Source: Asticcacaulis machinosus (lineage in GTDB: Bacteria > Pseudomonadota > Alphaproteobacteria > Caulobacterales > Caulobacteraceae). From it: 64,000 nucleotides of DNA. Location: positions 930,001 to 994,000 of the forward strand of contig NZ_JAQQKV010000001.1 of assembly GCF_028550435.1 (NCBI RefSeq), given 5' to 3'. The translations under genes were made by a program, and so were the position numbers. Below the pieces are notes generated by a model. That model ran no database searches. It worked only from the letters and a program-made list of their open reading frames with translations, and had not been told where the DNA came from. Positions 17,264 through 24,424 of the stretch are shown here, piece after piece; position 1 is the stretch's first letter, and the number at the start of each line of letters is the position of its first letter.

Positions 17264-17770
17264 TTACAGGCCCCCTTCAAAACTCGTGACAAAATTGGTG
17301 TCCGGATCGCCGATCCCCAGGTTGGTGCAGCCGTTCAGCTTTTGCTGCGCCGTCAGGCCCTGATTGGGGATGTCGATGCGCAGCCGGTTCGACAGCGCCG
17401 TCGTGATGTTGGCGGCAAAATTGGCGTCATCTCCCAGCGCGGCGGCAAGCTCATCCAGCGTATCGAGAGCGCCGGGAGCGCTGGAAATGACCGAATTGAC
17501 GGCGGCAGCTATCTGGTTTGAAATCTTGGTGACCGACCACGTTTTGCTGGTCGAGGCCACGGCGGCGTCATCAATCTGCGCTCCGATGGACGCGGCCACC
17601 GTGTCAAGATTGGCCTTGAGTTCATTCAAAGCCGCGACCAGACTGGTCTTCGCAGTCGTGGTCAGCATCGATAAATCGGCACTATTGCCGTTCAACAGGG
17701 TGCGGATTGATTTGCATTCAGTGGCGGCACGAACCGCCAAATCGATGGTGCGCTGTGCGGAAGTGGACAT
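17264..17770 (-). CDS. phage tail fibre-associated protein, coiled-coil/repeat type
   Basis: A 168-residue Ala/Thr/Leu-rich protein with segments typical of phage tail-fibre connector regions: TSLVAALNELKANLDTV (about 45-61), DDAAVASTSKTWSVTKI (about 67-83) and GALDTLDELAAALGDDANF (about 100-118). Such segments form trimeric coiled coils. It lies between the 78-residue protein and the giant spike with AGGAG before its start. It probably bridges baseplate protein I and the spike, or forms its trimer shaft. The exact function is inferred from context. Confidence 0.72.
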   Translation of the reverse strand: MSTSAQRTIDLAVRAATECKSIRTLLNGNSADLSMLTTTAKTSLVAALNELKANLDTVAASIGAQIDDAAVASTSKTWSVTKISNQIAAAVNSVISSAPGALDTLDELAAALGDDANFAANITTALSNRLRIDIPNQGLTAQQKLNGCTNLGIGDPDTNFVTSFEGGL

Positions 17771-17778
17771 GGTGTCTC

Positions 17779-18015
17779 CTAGATCAGGCGGTTGTTGAAA
17801 ATCAGGGTGAAGTCACCGGGGTCGTCATCGGTTTTTATGACCTCTGTATCCATCGCCACGCCCCGGTCGTTGAGGAACGCAGGTGTCACGGCCTCTGGGG
17901 TCAGAGCGCCATTGTCGGCGAGGAAAGCCTTGGTCACGTCTGCCCTGATGACGGCTCCGGCCATACGCAGGTCGTCCGTTGAAATCGGTCGGGATTCGGG
18001 GGTGTCGTCGGCCAT
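17779..18015 (-). CDS. hypothetical 78-aa protein in tail-fibre operon
   Basis: A small acidic protein beginning MADDTPESRPISTDDLR, with AFLADNGALTPEAVTPAFLND in the middle and a C-terminal beta-rich LIFNNRLI. A good AAGGAG ribosome site precedes the ATG. It lies between gpI and the fibre connector, so it is probably a minor tail component or fibre chaperone. I do not recognise a family. Confidence 0.6.
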   Translation of the reverse strand: MADDTPESRPISTDDLRMAGAVIRADVTKAFLADNGALTPEAVTPAFLNDRGVAMDTEVIKTDDDPGDFTLIFNNRLI

Positions 18016-18027
18016 GTCTGGGCTCCT

Positions 18028-18561
18028 TTAAGCGGCGGTCAGGGAAAGGCGGGCAAAGGTGGCAACCCGCGCGGCGGGCACGATCCCGATTGAGTTTTGA
18101 GCCACAAGGCCCTGCACGAATTCAAAGTGAGACCGCACCGGCTTGGTTCGCCGAACCTCATTGATCACGTGCTCGATGTATTCGGCGCTGGCGGGCGCGC
18201 CGCTGGCGTCGGTGACGTTGAGCGCTAACTCAAAGGTGTGTGGCGTCCCCTTCGGAACCATCTCGAACCACTCCCGGATCGCGACTTGCGCGCCGACAGC
18301 CCGCACCACGTCATGAACCGATTGGGCAGTGCCTTTTTTCCGCTGCAGGGCGATGGCGATCCGCACCCGGTCACGCTTTGCAGCCTCAGGCCAGTCCGCC
18401 GACCAGTTATCGATGCTCAGCGCCCACGCTAACCACGGCAGGACATGCAGCGGGCAGGTATCGGCGTCCCAGATCGCCCGCAAAGGGATCGGTGGGGTGC
18501 GGTCAGTCGCAGCCTCAACGGCGCGCTCTAAGGGTGAAGAATTGGGGGGGAGCAGGCTCAT
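18028..18561 (-). CDS. I: baseplate/tail protein I, P2 gpI family
   Basis: A 177-residue gpI homologue (P2 gpI 176). The family hallmarks are L-P-P-N-S-S-P-L-E-R-A-V-E near residue 4, IWDADTCPLHVLPWLAWALSI near residue 29, DNWSADWPEAAKRDRVRIA and RKKGTAQSVHDVVRA. In P2 gpI belongs to the baseplate wedge. The ATG overlaps the J stop codon by 4 bases. Confidence 0.93.
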   Translation of the reverse strand: MSLLPPNSSPLERAVEAATDRTPPIPLRAIWDADTCPLHVLPWLAWALSIDNWSADWPEAAKRDRVRIAIALQRKKGTAQSVHDVVRAVGAQVAIREWFEMVPKGTPHTFELALNVTDASGAPASAEYIEHVINEVRRTKPVRSHFEFVQGLVAQNSIGIVPAARVATFARLSLTAA

Positions 18562-19454
18562 TCATCCGTCCCCACATGCGTAATCGTTATGCCCGTGCAT
18601 CGGCTGGCCTGATGGTCAGCAATAACGATATCGGCGGCAGGCGATGTCAGGAGCGTGTTCTGAGCCCCTTCGCCGTTGATGGCGGCGAAAAAGGCCGCGC
18701 GGTTCACGTCGCGGCCAAGCTTATGAAGACGCACCGCCAGCGCTTGCGCATTGGCCAATCCATTTTCGATAACGATGCCGCCGTCGGGGCCGGGGTAGGT
18801 TTTAACCTGCGCTGTCACCTGATATTCGATGATCTGCGCGGCCTGTACGGTGACCTCATCAGTCAACGGGCGTTTATCACTGGCGGACAGGGCCGCTTGA
18901 ACCGTGTTGATCAGTCCGGAGGTAGCGACGCCGCTGCCCGTCCGGGACAATATCGTGACGACGACTTCACCCGGCGCAGGGCTGGCGACGGAGGCGTCCG
19001 CCACATCGCTGTGAGCCGATCTGGCGTGATAGATATAGGCCCCGGCAGGGCCTGCGACGCTGTAGCCTTCGGGCGCAAGCTGAATGCGCTCTCTGAAATC
19101 CTCATCGCCTTCCATAACGGCAGGCGCACCGGTTTCCGGATTGGCAGGGGTAAGCATCAGTCGCTCAACCCCAAAGGTTGCGCCTATGTGATCGAGGTCG
19201 CTCCCCATTGCATAGGCCAGCATCCGCGCCTTTCCGGCGTCATTAATGCGCTGACGCATCAGAAACTCGCGGTAGGCCACGACTTCCAGCAGCTTGACGA
19301 TGGGGTCGGATTCGAGCGTGTCATCAAAATCAGGGATGAAGGCTTTCAGGCTCGCCACGGTATCCGCAAGGATTTGCTCATAGCTCAACGGCTCGATGAC
19401 GTTGGGCGCGGGCAAGCGGGAAAGATCGATAGCGTTGAAAGTGGCGTCGCTCAT
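18558..19454 (-). CDS. J: baseplate assembly protein J, P2 gpJ family
   Basis: A 298-residue gpJ homologue (P2 gpJ 302), the outer baseplate wedge component. Family signs are FNAIDLSRLPAPNVIEPLSYE at the N-terminus, RINDAGKARMLAYAMGSDLDHI near residue 89, and the central YSVAGPAGAYIYHARSAH. It is the first gene of a leftward unit J-I-78aa-168aa-spike-64aa. Its ATG is 43 bp from the dyad at 19498-19523. In P2 the order V-W-J-I forms one unit; here J-I has been separated from V-W and inverted. Confidence 0.94.
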   Translation of the reverse strand: MSDATFNAIDLSRLPAPNVIEPLSYEQILADTVASLKAFIPDFDDTLESDPIVKLLEVVAYREFLMRQRINDAGKARMLAYAMGSDLDHIGATFGVERLMLTPANPETGAPAVMEGDEDFRERIQLAPEGYSVAGPAGAYIYHARSAHSDVADASVASPAPGEVVVTILSRTGSGVATSGLINTVQAALSASDKRPLTDEVTVQAAQIIEYQVTAQVKTYPGPDGGIVIENGLANAQALAVRLHKLGRDVNRAAFFAAINGEGAQNTLLTSPAADIVIADHQASRCTGITITHVGTDE

Positions 19455-19497
19455 GCCGCCATTTGCGCCCCTCTCTGTCTAAGGCGCGACACGGCCC

Positions 19498-19523
19498 TTT
19501 TGTAATAGGCGCACATGACAAAA
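19498..19523. promoter_or_regulatory. late-promoter dyad 2 (divergent J and lysis units)
   Basis: The second copy of the 26-bp TTTTGT...ACAAAA element, differing from the 23425 copy at two positions. It sits exactly mid-way between two divergent start codons, 43 bp from each (19454 leftward, 19567 rightward). At 27 bp to its right is CGATGAACGTGCGGCC, nearly repeated at the same distance from dyad 3. Confidence 0.72.
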
Positions 19524-19566
19524 TCCCAGACTGGTCTTCGCCCGCCCGCGCGATGAACGTGCGGCC

Positions 19567-19914
19567 ATGACGCATCCCGAACTGGCCATTCTCTGGTTAA
19601 TCAGCTTTTTTGCGGGCCTGACCTCAATTACGGGCAGGCTGGGATACATGCTGTTTGGCATTGGAAAACAGCCCCCGACCGACCCGGTTGAACTCAGCCA
19701 CTGGCGTCGTAAGCGCCGCTGGCTGGCGATCTCCGATCTGTCCGCTCTGCCCGCCTTCGCGACCGTCAGCGTCGCCGTCACGGTCTATTCCAACTTCCCG
19801 CCTGTCGTCTCGGTTCTGCTGACCATGATCATGGGGGCGCTGGGCTTCGGCTTCCTGCTGAACGGGCTGCAATTCTTTATCCGCCGAGAGTTGAAAATGG
19901 AGAACACGCCATGA
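19567..19914 (+). CDS. multi-TM membrane protein, putative holin
   Basis: A 115-residue membrane protein with hydrophobic segments at about 7-28, 58-77 and 79-101, and a charged C-terminus. It is the first gene of a unit that continues with a 39-residue one-TM protein, a GH19 endolysin and Rz/Rz1, so a holin or holin-regulator role is the best guess. I recognise no specific holin family. No Shine-Dalgarno site is visible ahead of the ATG, which fits the predicted near-leaderless transcript from dyad 2. Confidence 0.62.
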   Translation: MTHPELAILWLISFFAGLTSITGRLGYMLFGIGKQPPTDPVELSHWRRKRRWLAISDLSALPAFATVSVAVTVYSNFPPVVSVLLTMIMGALGFGFLLNGLQFFIRRELKMENTP

Positions 19915-20030
19915 TTCCAACCTTGGCCGTGATTGGCCTGATTTCCCTTGTCGCCGCCGCCCTGACCTTCCGCCGCGCCGTGCACCACGCCCGCCGTGAA
20001 ATCCATTGCCGCCACAATCGTGAGTCCTGA
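19911..20030 (+). CDS. 39-aa single-TM protein in lysis cassette
   Basis: A short ORF MIPTLAVIGLISLVAAA followed by the basic tail LTFRRAVHHARREIHC. Its ATG overlaps the previous stop codon by 4 bases, and the endolysin start follows its stop codon after 3 bases. One N-terminal transmembrane helix plus a strongly basic tail is the form of small antiholins and pinholin regulators, but assignment is by context only. Confidence 0.55.
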   Translation: MIPTLAVIGLISLVAAALTFRRAVHHARREIHCRHNRES

Positions 20031-20033
20031 ATC

Positions 20034-20741
20034 ATGACACCCGCCGAAGTGAAAACCGCTCAAGGGAACCTGACCCGTCTGGGCTATCAGCCGGGTCTGA
20101 TCGATGGTGAGTTCGGCGCGAAAACCTTGTGCGCCATGATGGCTATGGCGGCGGGTCGCAAAGCGGACGCCAAGCTGCAAACCTATGCCGATGCGCTTTG
20201 TCCGCAACTGATCAAGGGCCAGATCATCGGTCGCTACCGCCTCGCCCACTTTCTGGCCAATGCCGCTATTGAATCGGGCTGGTTTGGCAGGCTTACGGAA
20301 AGCCTGCACTACAAAGACGCCGCCCATCTGGACGCCACATTCTCGGCGGTCAAAGGCGTGAATGATGCTACACTTCTGATCCGTCAGGGCGAAGCCGCAA
20401 TCGGCAACCGCATCTATGCCAACCGCAATGGCAACGGTAATGAAGCCTCCGGCGACGGTTTTAAATATCGCGGTCGCGGCTTCCTGATGCACACCGGCAA
20501 GGCCAACTATGCCGCCCTCGAAAAGGCGGTCGGCAGGCCGCTGGTTACTCAGCCGCAGTTTCTGGAACAGCCGCTATATTCGGCCATTGCCGCCGTCGAA
20601 TTCTGGAATTCAAACAGCCTGTCTGTGCCTGCCGACCGCAACGACGCCAAATGGGTGCGGCGCGGGATCAATGGCCCGGCTATGCTGGAACTGGCCACGG
20701 CCAAAAAAATCGCGGAACGCCTGTCGGGGTTATTCGTATGA
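20034..20741 (+). CDS. endolysin, glycoside hydrolase family 19 (lysozyme/chitinase-like)
   Basis: A 235-residue muralytic enzyme. Residues 1-57 resemble a peptidoglycan-binding helix bundle (TAQGNLTRLGYQPGLIDGEFG, the PG_binding_1 pattern), followed by a GH19 lysozyme fold. The catalytic Glu is probably Glu80 (FLANAAIESGWF), with Glu89 nearby, and KYRGRGFLMHTGKANY is the conserved substrate cleft. There is no signal peptide, so it needs a holin to cross the membrane, which fits the two membrane proteins upstream. Its stop codon overlaps the Rz start (ATGA). Confidence 0.9.
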   Translation: MTPAEVKTAQGNLTRLGYQPGLIDGEFGAKTLCAMMAMAAGRKADAKLQTYADALCPQLIKGQIIGRYRLAHFLANAAIESGWFGRLTESLHYKDAAHLDATFSAVKGVNDATLLIRQGEAAIGNRIYANRNGNGNEASGDGFKYRGRGFLMHTGKANYAALEKAVGRPLVTQPQFLEQPLYSAIAAVEFWNSNSLSVPADRNDAKWVRRGINGPAMLELATAKKIAERLSGLFV

Positions 20742-21283
20742 TCGATGCCCTCAAAACACTCGGCCTATGCCTTGGGATGGTCACGCTCTCGTTTGGTGCC
20801 GGTTATCTTGAAGGCAGCAAGGACGCTTACGAGAAAGCAGAACTGGCATCTGCCCGCCAAGCCGAGGCCGCAATGACCTCGATCCGCAGGCAACAGGCCC
20901 TGATCAACATTTTGAGCCGCGACGCCGCCATTGCTGAAACCCAGCGCCAAACCGCCGTAAAGGAAATTCACCGTGAAACTCAGCGCATTATTGAGCGCCC
21001 TGTCTATCGCACTGTCTGTATCGATACTGACGGCCTGCGCATCCTCGACCAAGCCGCCGATATCGCCAATTCCAAAACAACCGGCTATCTCCCCGAGCCT
21101 GCTGACGCCGCCTCCGGAATTGCCGAAAGTCCGCCGCCAAGCACCGCCGGAGACCTGACGCATTCAACGGGTGCAGACTGCGTTCAGTCCATTGTCGATC
21201 TCTATGACACGGCGGGCCAAATCCGCGCTCAGCTCATCGCCCTGCAATCTCAAGTCACAGCATCCCAAGAGGCGCAGCCATGA
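20738..21283 (+). CDS. Rz-like inner-membrane spanin
   Basis: A 181-residue protein with an N-terminal transmembrane anchor (LGLCLGMVTLSFGAGYLEG, about 8-26) and a long periplasmic helix rich in Ala/Glu/Gln/Arg (about 30-95), the form of Rz i-spanins that link inner and outer membranes in the last step of lysis. I chose the ATG at 20738, which overlaps the endolysin stop codon; a longer in-frame extension would lie inside the endolysin gene. A separate lipoprotein gene (Rz1-like) is embedded in another frame at 20973-21158, confirming the spanin assignment. Confidence 0.85.
   Translation: MIDALKTLGLCLGMVTLSFGAGYLEGSKDAYEKAELASARQAEAAMTSIRRQQALINILSRDAAIAETQRQTAVKEIHRETQRIIERPVYRTVCIDTDGLRILDQAADIANSKTTGYLPEPADAASGIAESPPPSTAGDLTHSTGADCVQSIVDLYDTAGQIRAQLIALQSQVTASQEAQP
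20973..21158 (+). CDS. Rz1-like outer-membrane spanin lipoprotein (embedded in Rz)
   Basis: A 61-residue lipoprotein read in another frame entirely inside the Rz-like gene. It has a signal peptide MKLSALLSALSIALSVSI and the lipobox LTAC, so Cys22 would be lipidated, followed by a Pro-rich mature part (PPISPIPKQP, LLTPPPELP), exactly the composition of Rz1. Nested Rz/Rz1 pairs are known from lambda and P2 (lysB/lysC). It would bind the Rz C-terminus in the periplasm. Confidence 0.82.
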   Translation: MKLSALLSALSIALSVSILTACASSTKPPISPIPKQPAISPSLLTPPPELPKVRRQAPPET

Positions 21284-23184
21284 GCCTGTCTTTAGTCATC
21301 ACCAATGCTGGTCGCGCCGCCTTAGTGAATGCGGCCAATACGGGGACAAACACAGTTCTGGTAACTCAGATCGGCGTCTCGGCGACGGCGGTGACCGCAA
21401 ACCCCACCATGACCGCCCTTGCCGGTGAGATTAAACGGCTGGCCACATTTGGTGGCGTGGCCGTGGCGGATGACACGCTCCACATGACCATCCGCGATGA
21501 AACCGCGTCGGTATATTCCCTGCGGTCGTTCGCGCTTTATCTTTCCAATGGCGTCCTGTTCGGCCTGTTTGGTCAGGCGTCACCCATCATGGAAAAGACC
21601 GTCAATTCGACCCTGCTTCTGTCGGTTGATATCAAACTGGCGGATATCGCCGCACCCACCATAACATTCGGATCGACCGAGTTCCTGAACCCGCCGGCGA
21701 CAACCGAAGTGCAGGGTGTGATCGAACTGGCAACTGATCCCGAAGTTGCAGGAAAAACCGACGCTACCCGCGCCGTGACGGCCAAGAGCCTGTGGTTTGC
21801 CTTTTCTACGTGGCTGGCGGCATGGGGATCGGACGTCTGGCGGTCATCAAACGATGGCTCCGGCTCAGGCCTCGATTCCGATCTGCTCGATGGCCAGCAA
21901 GGCGCATGGTATTCCAATATTGCCGCCCGTTTAGGTTTCACACCGGCCAACAAAGCTGGCGATACTTTCACAGGCCCTATCCGTCGCGATGAACTGGCCT
22001 ATCTCGATATTCAGGGTGGCAACCCTATCCTCAACTTTGACGCCGCCGATTACATCTATTTCAGCCGCGCTACGAATGTCCTCTATTTCATAATCGGAGG
22101 CGCAGCGCGGGCGTCGCTTGACCCCTCTGGAGTTTTCTCAAGTGCGGGCCAAATGGGGGCTGCGGGTCAGATTGTCTGGAACGCGGGCAATGATGGCGCG
22201 GGCTCAGGCATGGATGCCGACCTGTTCCACGGTCGCCCACCGTCAGCTTACACGCGGAACGATGGGACGCCCAATGCGGCACGAAGTCAGGGGCAAATCA
22301 GTGCAGGCGATACGCCCAATGAAGGCTTTCACTCTGCGCCGATCCAGATCCGTGAAATAGGCTATGTTGGCACTGCGACCAGATCGACGGCCTACGCGCC
22401 GTCGATAGCCTTTCATTGGGCAGGGGTAAACGCCGCCCATCTTAAGATGTATGAGGATGGTTCATTACGCGCGCGCGGTAATAACAATGACCCAGCCTCC
22501 TACGTGCCTTTCTATGCCGCCAATGTATACTCACACAGTCAAATTGTCTGGTCGGCAGGCAATGATGGCGCGGGCTCAGGCCTCGATTCCGATCTGCTCG
22601 ATGGCCAGCAGGGTGGATGGTATGCGGACATTCCGGGGCGGTTAGGGTTTGTTCCGGTCAGGCAAGGCGGTGGCTCCGGCCAAGGCCCGAACATCGTCCA
22701 TATCGGCTGGTCTGGCTCCCGCCTTAAAGCCCAGGTCGATAGCTCGGATCTGGGCAGTATAGTGTTTGATCCGCATATTGCCGATGTCTGGCGGGCCTCA
22801 AATGATGGCGCAGGTTCTGGTATGGATACCGACCTGTTCCGTGGCAACCCGCTGGAAGCCTTTGCCCTGCTGAATCAATTTGATTTCAACGCCAATCCTG
22901 TCGGCCACTTTCAAATGCCCGGTGGCTTTGTCGTGAACTGGGGAACGTCAGGTGTCCTGAATGGAGACCAGCCAGCGACCATCAATCTCAGCAAACCAGT
23001 CTCACTCCACCTTGCTGCCGTCTGCGTTCCCAACGGCTCAAATGCGAACGTGGACAATCACGGGATCATGGTTAATCAGCCGATTGGTCAGCCTGCCACC
23101 TCCCTGACGGTAGGGCGCGGCTTTATCACCGGCGGCGGTGGCACATCGGGCACAGTCACATTTATCGCCATCGGAAAAGTTTAA
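21280..23184 (+). CDS. phage tail fibre protein with repeated NDG-GSG motifs
   Basis: A 634-residue tail fibre. The N-terminus (about 1-135) resembles the P2 gpH/tail-collar attachment region: ITNAGRAALVNAANTGTNTV, and V-Y-S-L-R-S-F-A-L-Y-L-S-N-G-V-L-F-G. Then comes a connector ATTEVQGVIELATDPE. The motif N-D-G-(S/A)-G-S-G-(L/M)-D-x-D-L-(L/F) occurs four times (near residues 190, 307, 427 and 508), as in many phage fibres. The Gly-rich C-terminus probably carries the receptor tip. It is in the lysis unit, separate from the giant spike, so the virion would carry two kinds of adhesin. The start overlaps the Rz stop codon. Confidence 0.85.
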   Translation: MSLSLVITNAGRAALVNAANTGTNTVLVTQIGVSATAVTANPTMTALAGEIKRLATFGGVAVADDTLHMTIRDETASVYSLRSFALYLSNGVLFGLFGQASPIMEKTVNSTLLLSVDIKLADIAAPTITFGSTEFLNPPATTEVQGVIELATDPEVAGKTDATRAVTAKSLWFAFSTWLAAWGSDVWRSSNDGSGSGLDSDLLDGQQGAWYSNIAARLGFTPANKAGDTFTGPIRRDELAYLDIQGGNPILNFDAADYIYFSRATNVLYFIIGGAARASLDPSGVFSSAGQMGAAGQIVWNAGNDGAGSGMDADLFHGRPPSAYTRNDGTPNAARSQGQISAGDTPNEGFHSAPIQIREIGYVGTATRSTAYAPSIAFHWAGVNAAHLKMYEDGSLRARGNNNDPASYVPFYAANVYSHSQIVWSAGNDGAGSGLDSDLLDGQQGGWYADIPGRLGFVPVRQGGGSGQGPNIVHIGWSGSRLKAQVDSSDLGSIVFDPHIADVWRASNDGAGSGMDTDLFRGNPLEAFALLNQFDFNANPVGHFQMPGGFVVNWGTSGVLNGDQPATINLSKPVSLHLAAVCVPNGSNANVDNHGIMVNQPIGQPATSLTVGRGFITGGGGTSGTVTFIAIGKV

Positions 23185-23194
23185 GGAGCCTTTT

Positions 23195-23422
23195 ATGAAA
23201 ACTACCATTGGCAAATACGACGCTGATAATGGCCATGTACCGGTTGTGTTCGTCCATGCGGGCGTCACTCATAACCGAACGGTGAACGCAGTGATGAAGG
23301 ACGGTCAATATGACGCGGTCGCCACAAAGGCCCGCGTAGCCGAAGTCGCGGCCGGTGTTGAGGTTAAGATCAACACCGGTGTCATCCGAAACCCGCCGCC
23401 CGAATCCCCGCCCGCCGCGTAA
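23195..23422 (+). CDS. hypothetical 75-aa protein, possible fibre accessory
   Basis: A small protein starting MKTTIGKYDADNGHVPVVFVH, with a strong AAGGAG 6 bases before the ATG and only 10 bases after the fibre stop codon. The middle (TRTVNAVMKDGQ-like, AVATKARVAEVA) is alpha/beta and the end is Pro-rich. The position suits a fibre assembly chaperone or a small head/tail protein, but I do not recognise the family. It is the last gene of the lysis/fibre unit, before dyad 3. Confidence 0.65.
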   Translation: MKTTIGKYDADNGHVPVVFVHAGVTHNRTVNAVMKDGQYDAVATKARVAEVAAGVEVKINTGVIRNPPPESPPAA

Positions 23423-23424
23423 GG

Positions 23425-23450
23425 TTTTGTAATAGGCGCACACAACAAAA
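23425..23450 (+). promoter_or_regulatory. late-promoter dyad 3 (V-W-FI-FII-E-T-U-D unit)
   Basis: Third copy of the 26-bp dyad. CGATGATCGTGCGCCC begins 27 bp downstream, as at dyad 2. The centre of GATGAT is 44 bp from the dyad centre, which would place it at about -11 if the dyad centre is at -55. An 8-bp inverted repeat (CGCCCCTC at 23451-23458, GAGGGGCG at 23472-23479) lies between the dyad and the gene. Confidence 0.72.
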
Positions 23451-23494
23451 CGCCCCTCTGGCGCATAGTCCGAGGGGCGATGATCGTGCGCCCT

Positions 23495-24037
23495 ATGAGC
23501 GCCAATGACGACATTCCCGGCCTGATCGGCGATGTGATCCGCAAAGGGATCATTGACACGGTCGATCTGAGCACAGGTACCGCCACGGTTAAGGTCGGGG
23601 ATATCACCTCCCCGCCTTTGCCGTGGTGCGAGTGTGCCGGTGCGGTGTCCACCTGGTGCCCGCCGTCTGAGGGCGAGTCCGTCATCCTTTTGTGCATGGA
23701 AGCCGACATCGAAGCCGCCGTAATCCTGCGCGGCCTCAACACCACAGCCAATCCCCCGCCGATCACGGGCCCCCGCGTTCATATCAAAATGCCTAACGGC
23801 ACCTTCTTTGATTATGACTATGAGGCCAATGTCCTGACCCTCGACCTGACCGGCAAAGCCATCCTCAAAGCCCCTGACGGCTTTGAGTTCGAGGGCGATG
23901 TGAAAGTCACTGGTAAGGTAGACGCCACCGGCAAGATCACGTCTGACGATGATGTGTTGGCTGCAGCCATCAGCCTGAAGGGCCATAAACATGGCGGGGT
24001 ATCCGCCGGTGCAGCCAAGACGGCGGTGCCGGAATGA
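23495..24037 (+). CDS. V: baseplate central spike protein, P2 gpV family
   Basis: A 180-residue gpV homologue (P2 gpV 211), the spike that pierces the outer membrane. Family parts are G-D-V-I-R-K-G-I-I-D-T-V-D-L near residue 11, WCECAGAVSTWCPPSEGESVILL, a beta-helical stretch (FDYDYEANVLTLDLTGKAI) and the C-terminal H-K-H metal-binding end (LKGHKHGGV) found at the iron-binding spike tip. An ATG at 23480 is also in frame. I prefer 23495 because it is 44 bp from the dyad, matching the 43-44 bp of the other dyad-proximal genes, and the alternative would start inside the probable -10 block. Confidence 0.9.
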   Translation: MSANDDIPGLIGDVIRKGIIDTVDLSTGTATVKVGDITSPPLPWCECAGAVSTWCPPSEGESVILLCMEADIEAAVILRGLNTTANPPPITGPRVHIKMPNGTFFDYDYEANVLTLDLTGKAILKAPDGFEFEGDVKVTGKVDATGKITSDDDVLAAAISLKGHKHGGVSAGAAKTAVPE

Positions 24038-24071
24038 CGCCCTCAAGAAACGAAGTGTTAGGGCAACCAAC

Positions 24072-24413
24072 ATGAGCGGCATGGATCGCCTGACGGGTAA
24101 GCGCATCGAAGGCATGGAACATATCGTCCAGTCTATCCGCGACATCCTGACCACCCCCCTCGGCACACGCGTTATGCGCCGCGACTACGGCTCTGAACTG
24201 TTCGCCCTGATCGATCAGCCCATGAACACGGCCATGTCCTTGCGGATCGCCGCTTCCGTCGCCGGAGCCGTGCATCGGTGGGAGCCGCGCGTAAGGCTGA
24301 CGCTCGTGCGCTTCCATTCGGCATCCGCACTGGGCGGCGCGGCCATAGATATCGAAGGCCGTCGCCTCGATCTGCCTTTGTTTCCCGCCTTCGCCCTTAA
24401 AGTCCCTCTCTAG
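24072..24413 (+). CDS. W: baseplate wedge protein, P2 gpW (gp25-like) family
   Basis: A 113-residue gp25/IraD-like protein, the inner baseplate wedge subunit that starts sheath polymerisation (P2 gpW 115). The hallmark E-H-I-V-Q-S-I-R-D-I-L-T-T-P-L-G-T-R-V-M-R-R-D-Y-G-S is at about 16-41. The ATG at 24072 gives the normal length. It follows V by 34 bp. Confidence 0.93.
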   Translation: MSGMDRLTGKRIEGMEHIVQSIRDILTTPLGTRVMRRDYGSELFALIDQPMNTAMSLRIAASVAGAVHRWEPRVRLTLVRFHSASALGGAAIDIEGRRLDLPLFPAFALKVPL

Positions 24414-24424
24414 GAGCCCATCCC

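Noticed and set aside
18240-19505. 421-codon rightward ORF across gpI and gpJ
   Set aside because: It is antisense to two well-recognised baseplate genes and crosses their boundary; composition is Arg/Gly-rich with no domain.
23162-24166. 334-codon leftward ORF over gpV
   Set aside because: It overlaps the fibre end, the 75-aa gene, dyad 3 and gpV on the other strand. It has no recognisable domain.
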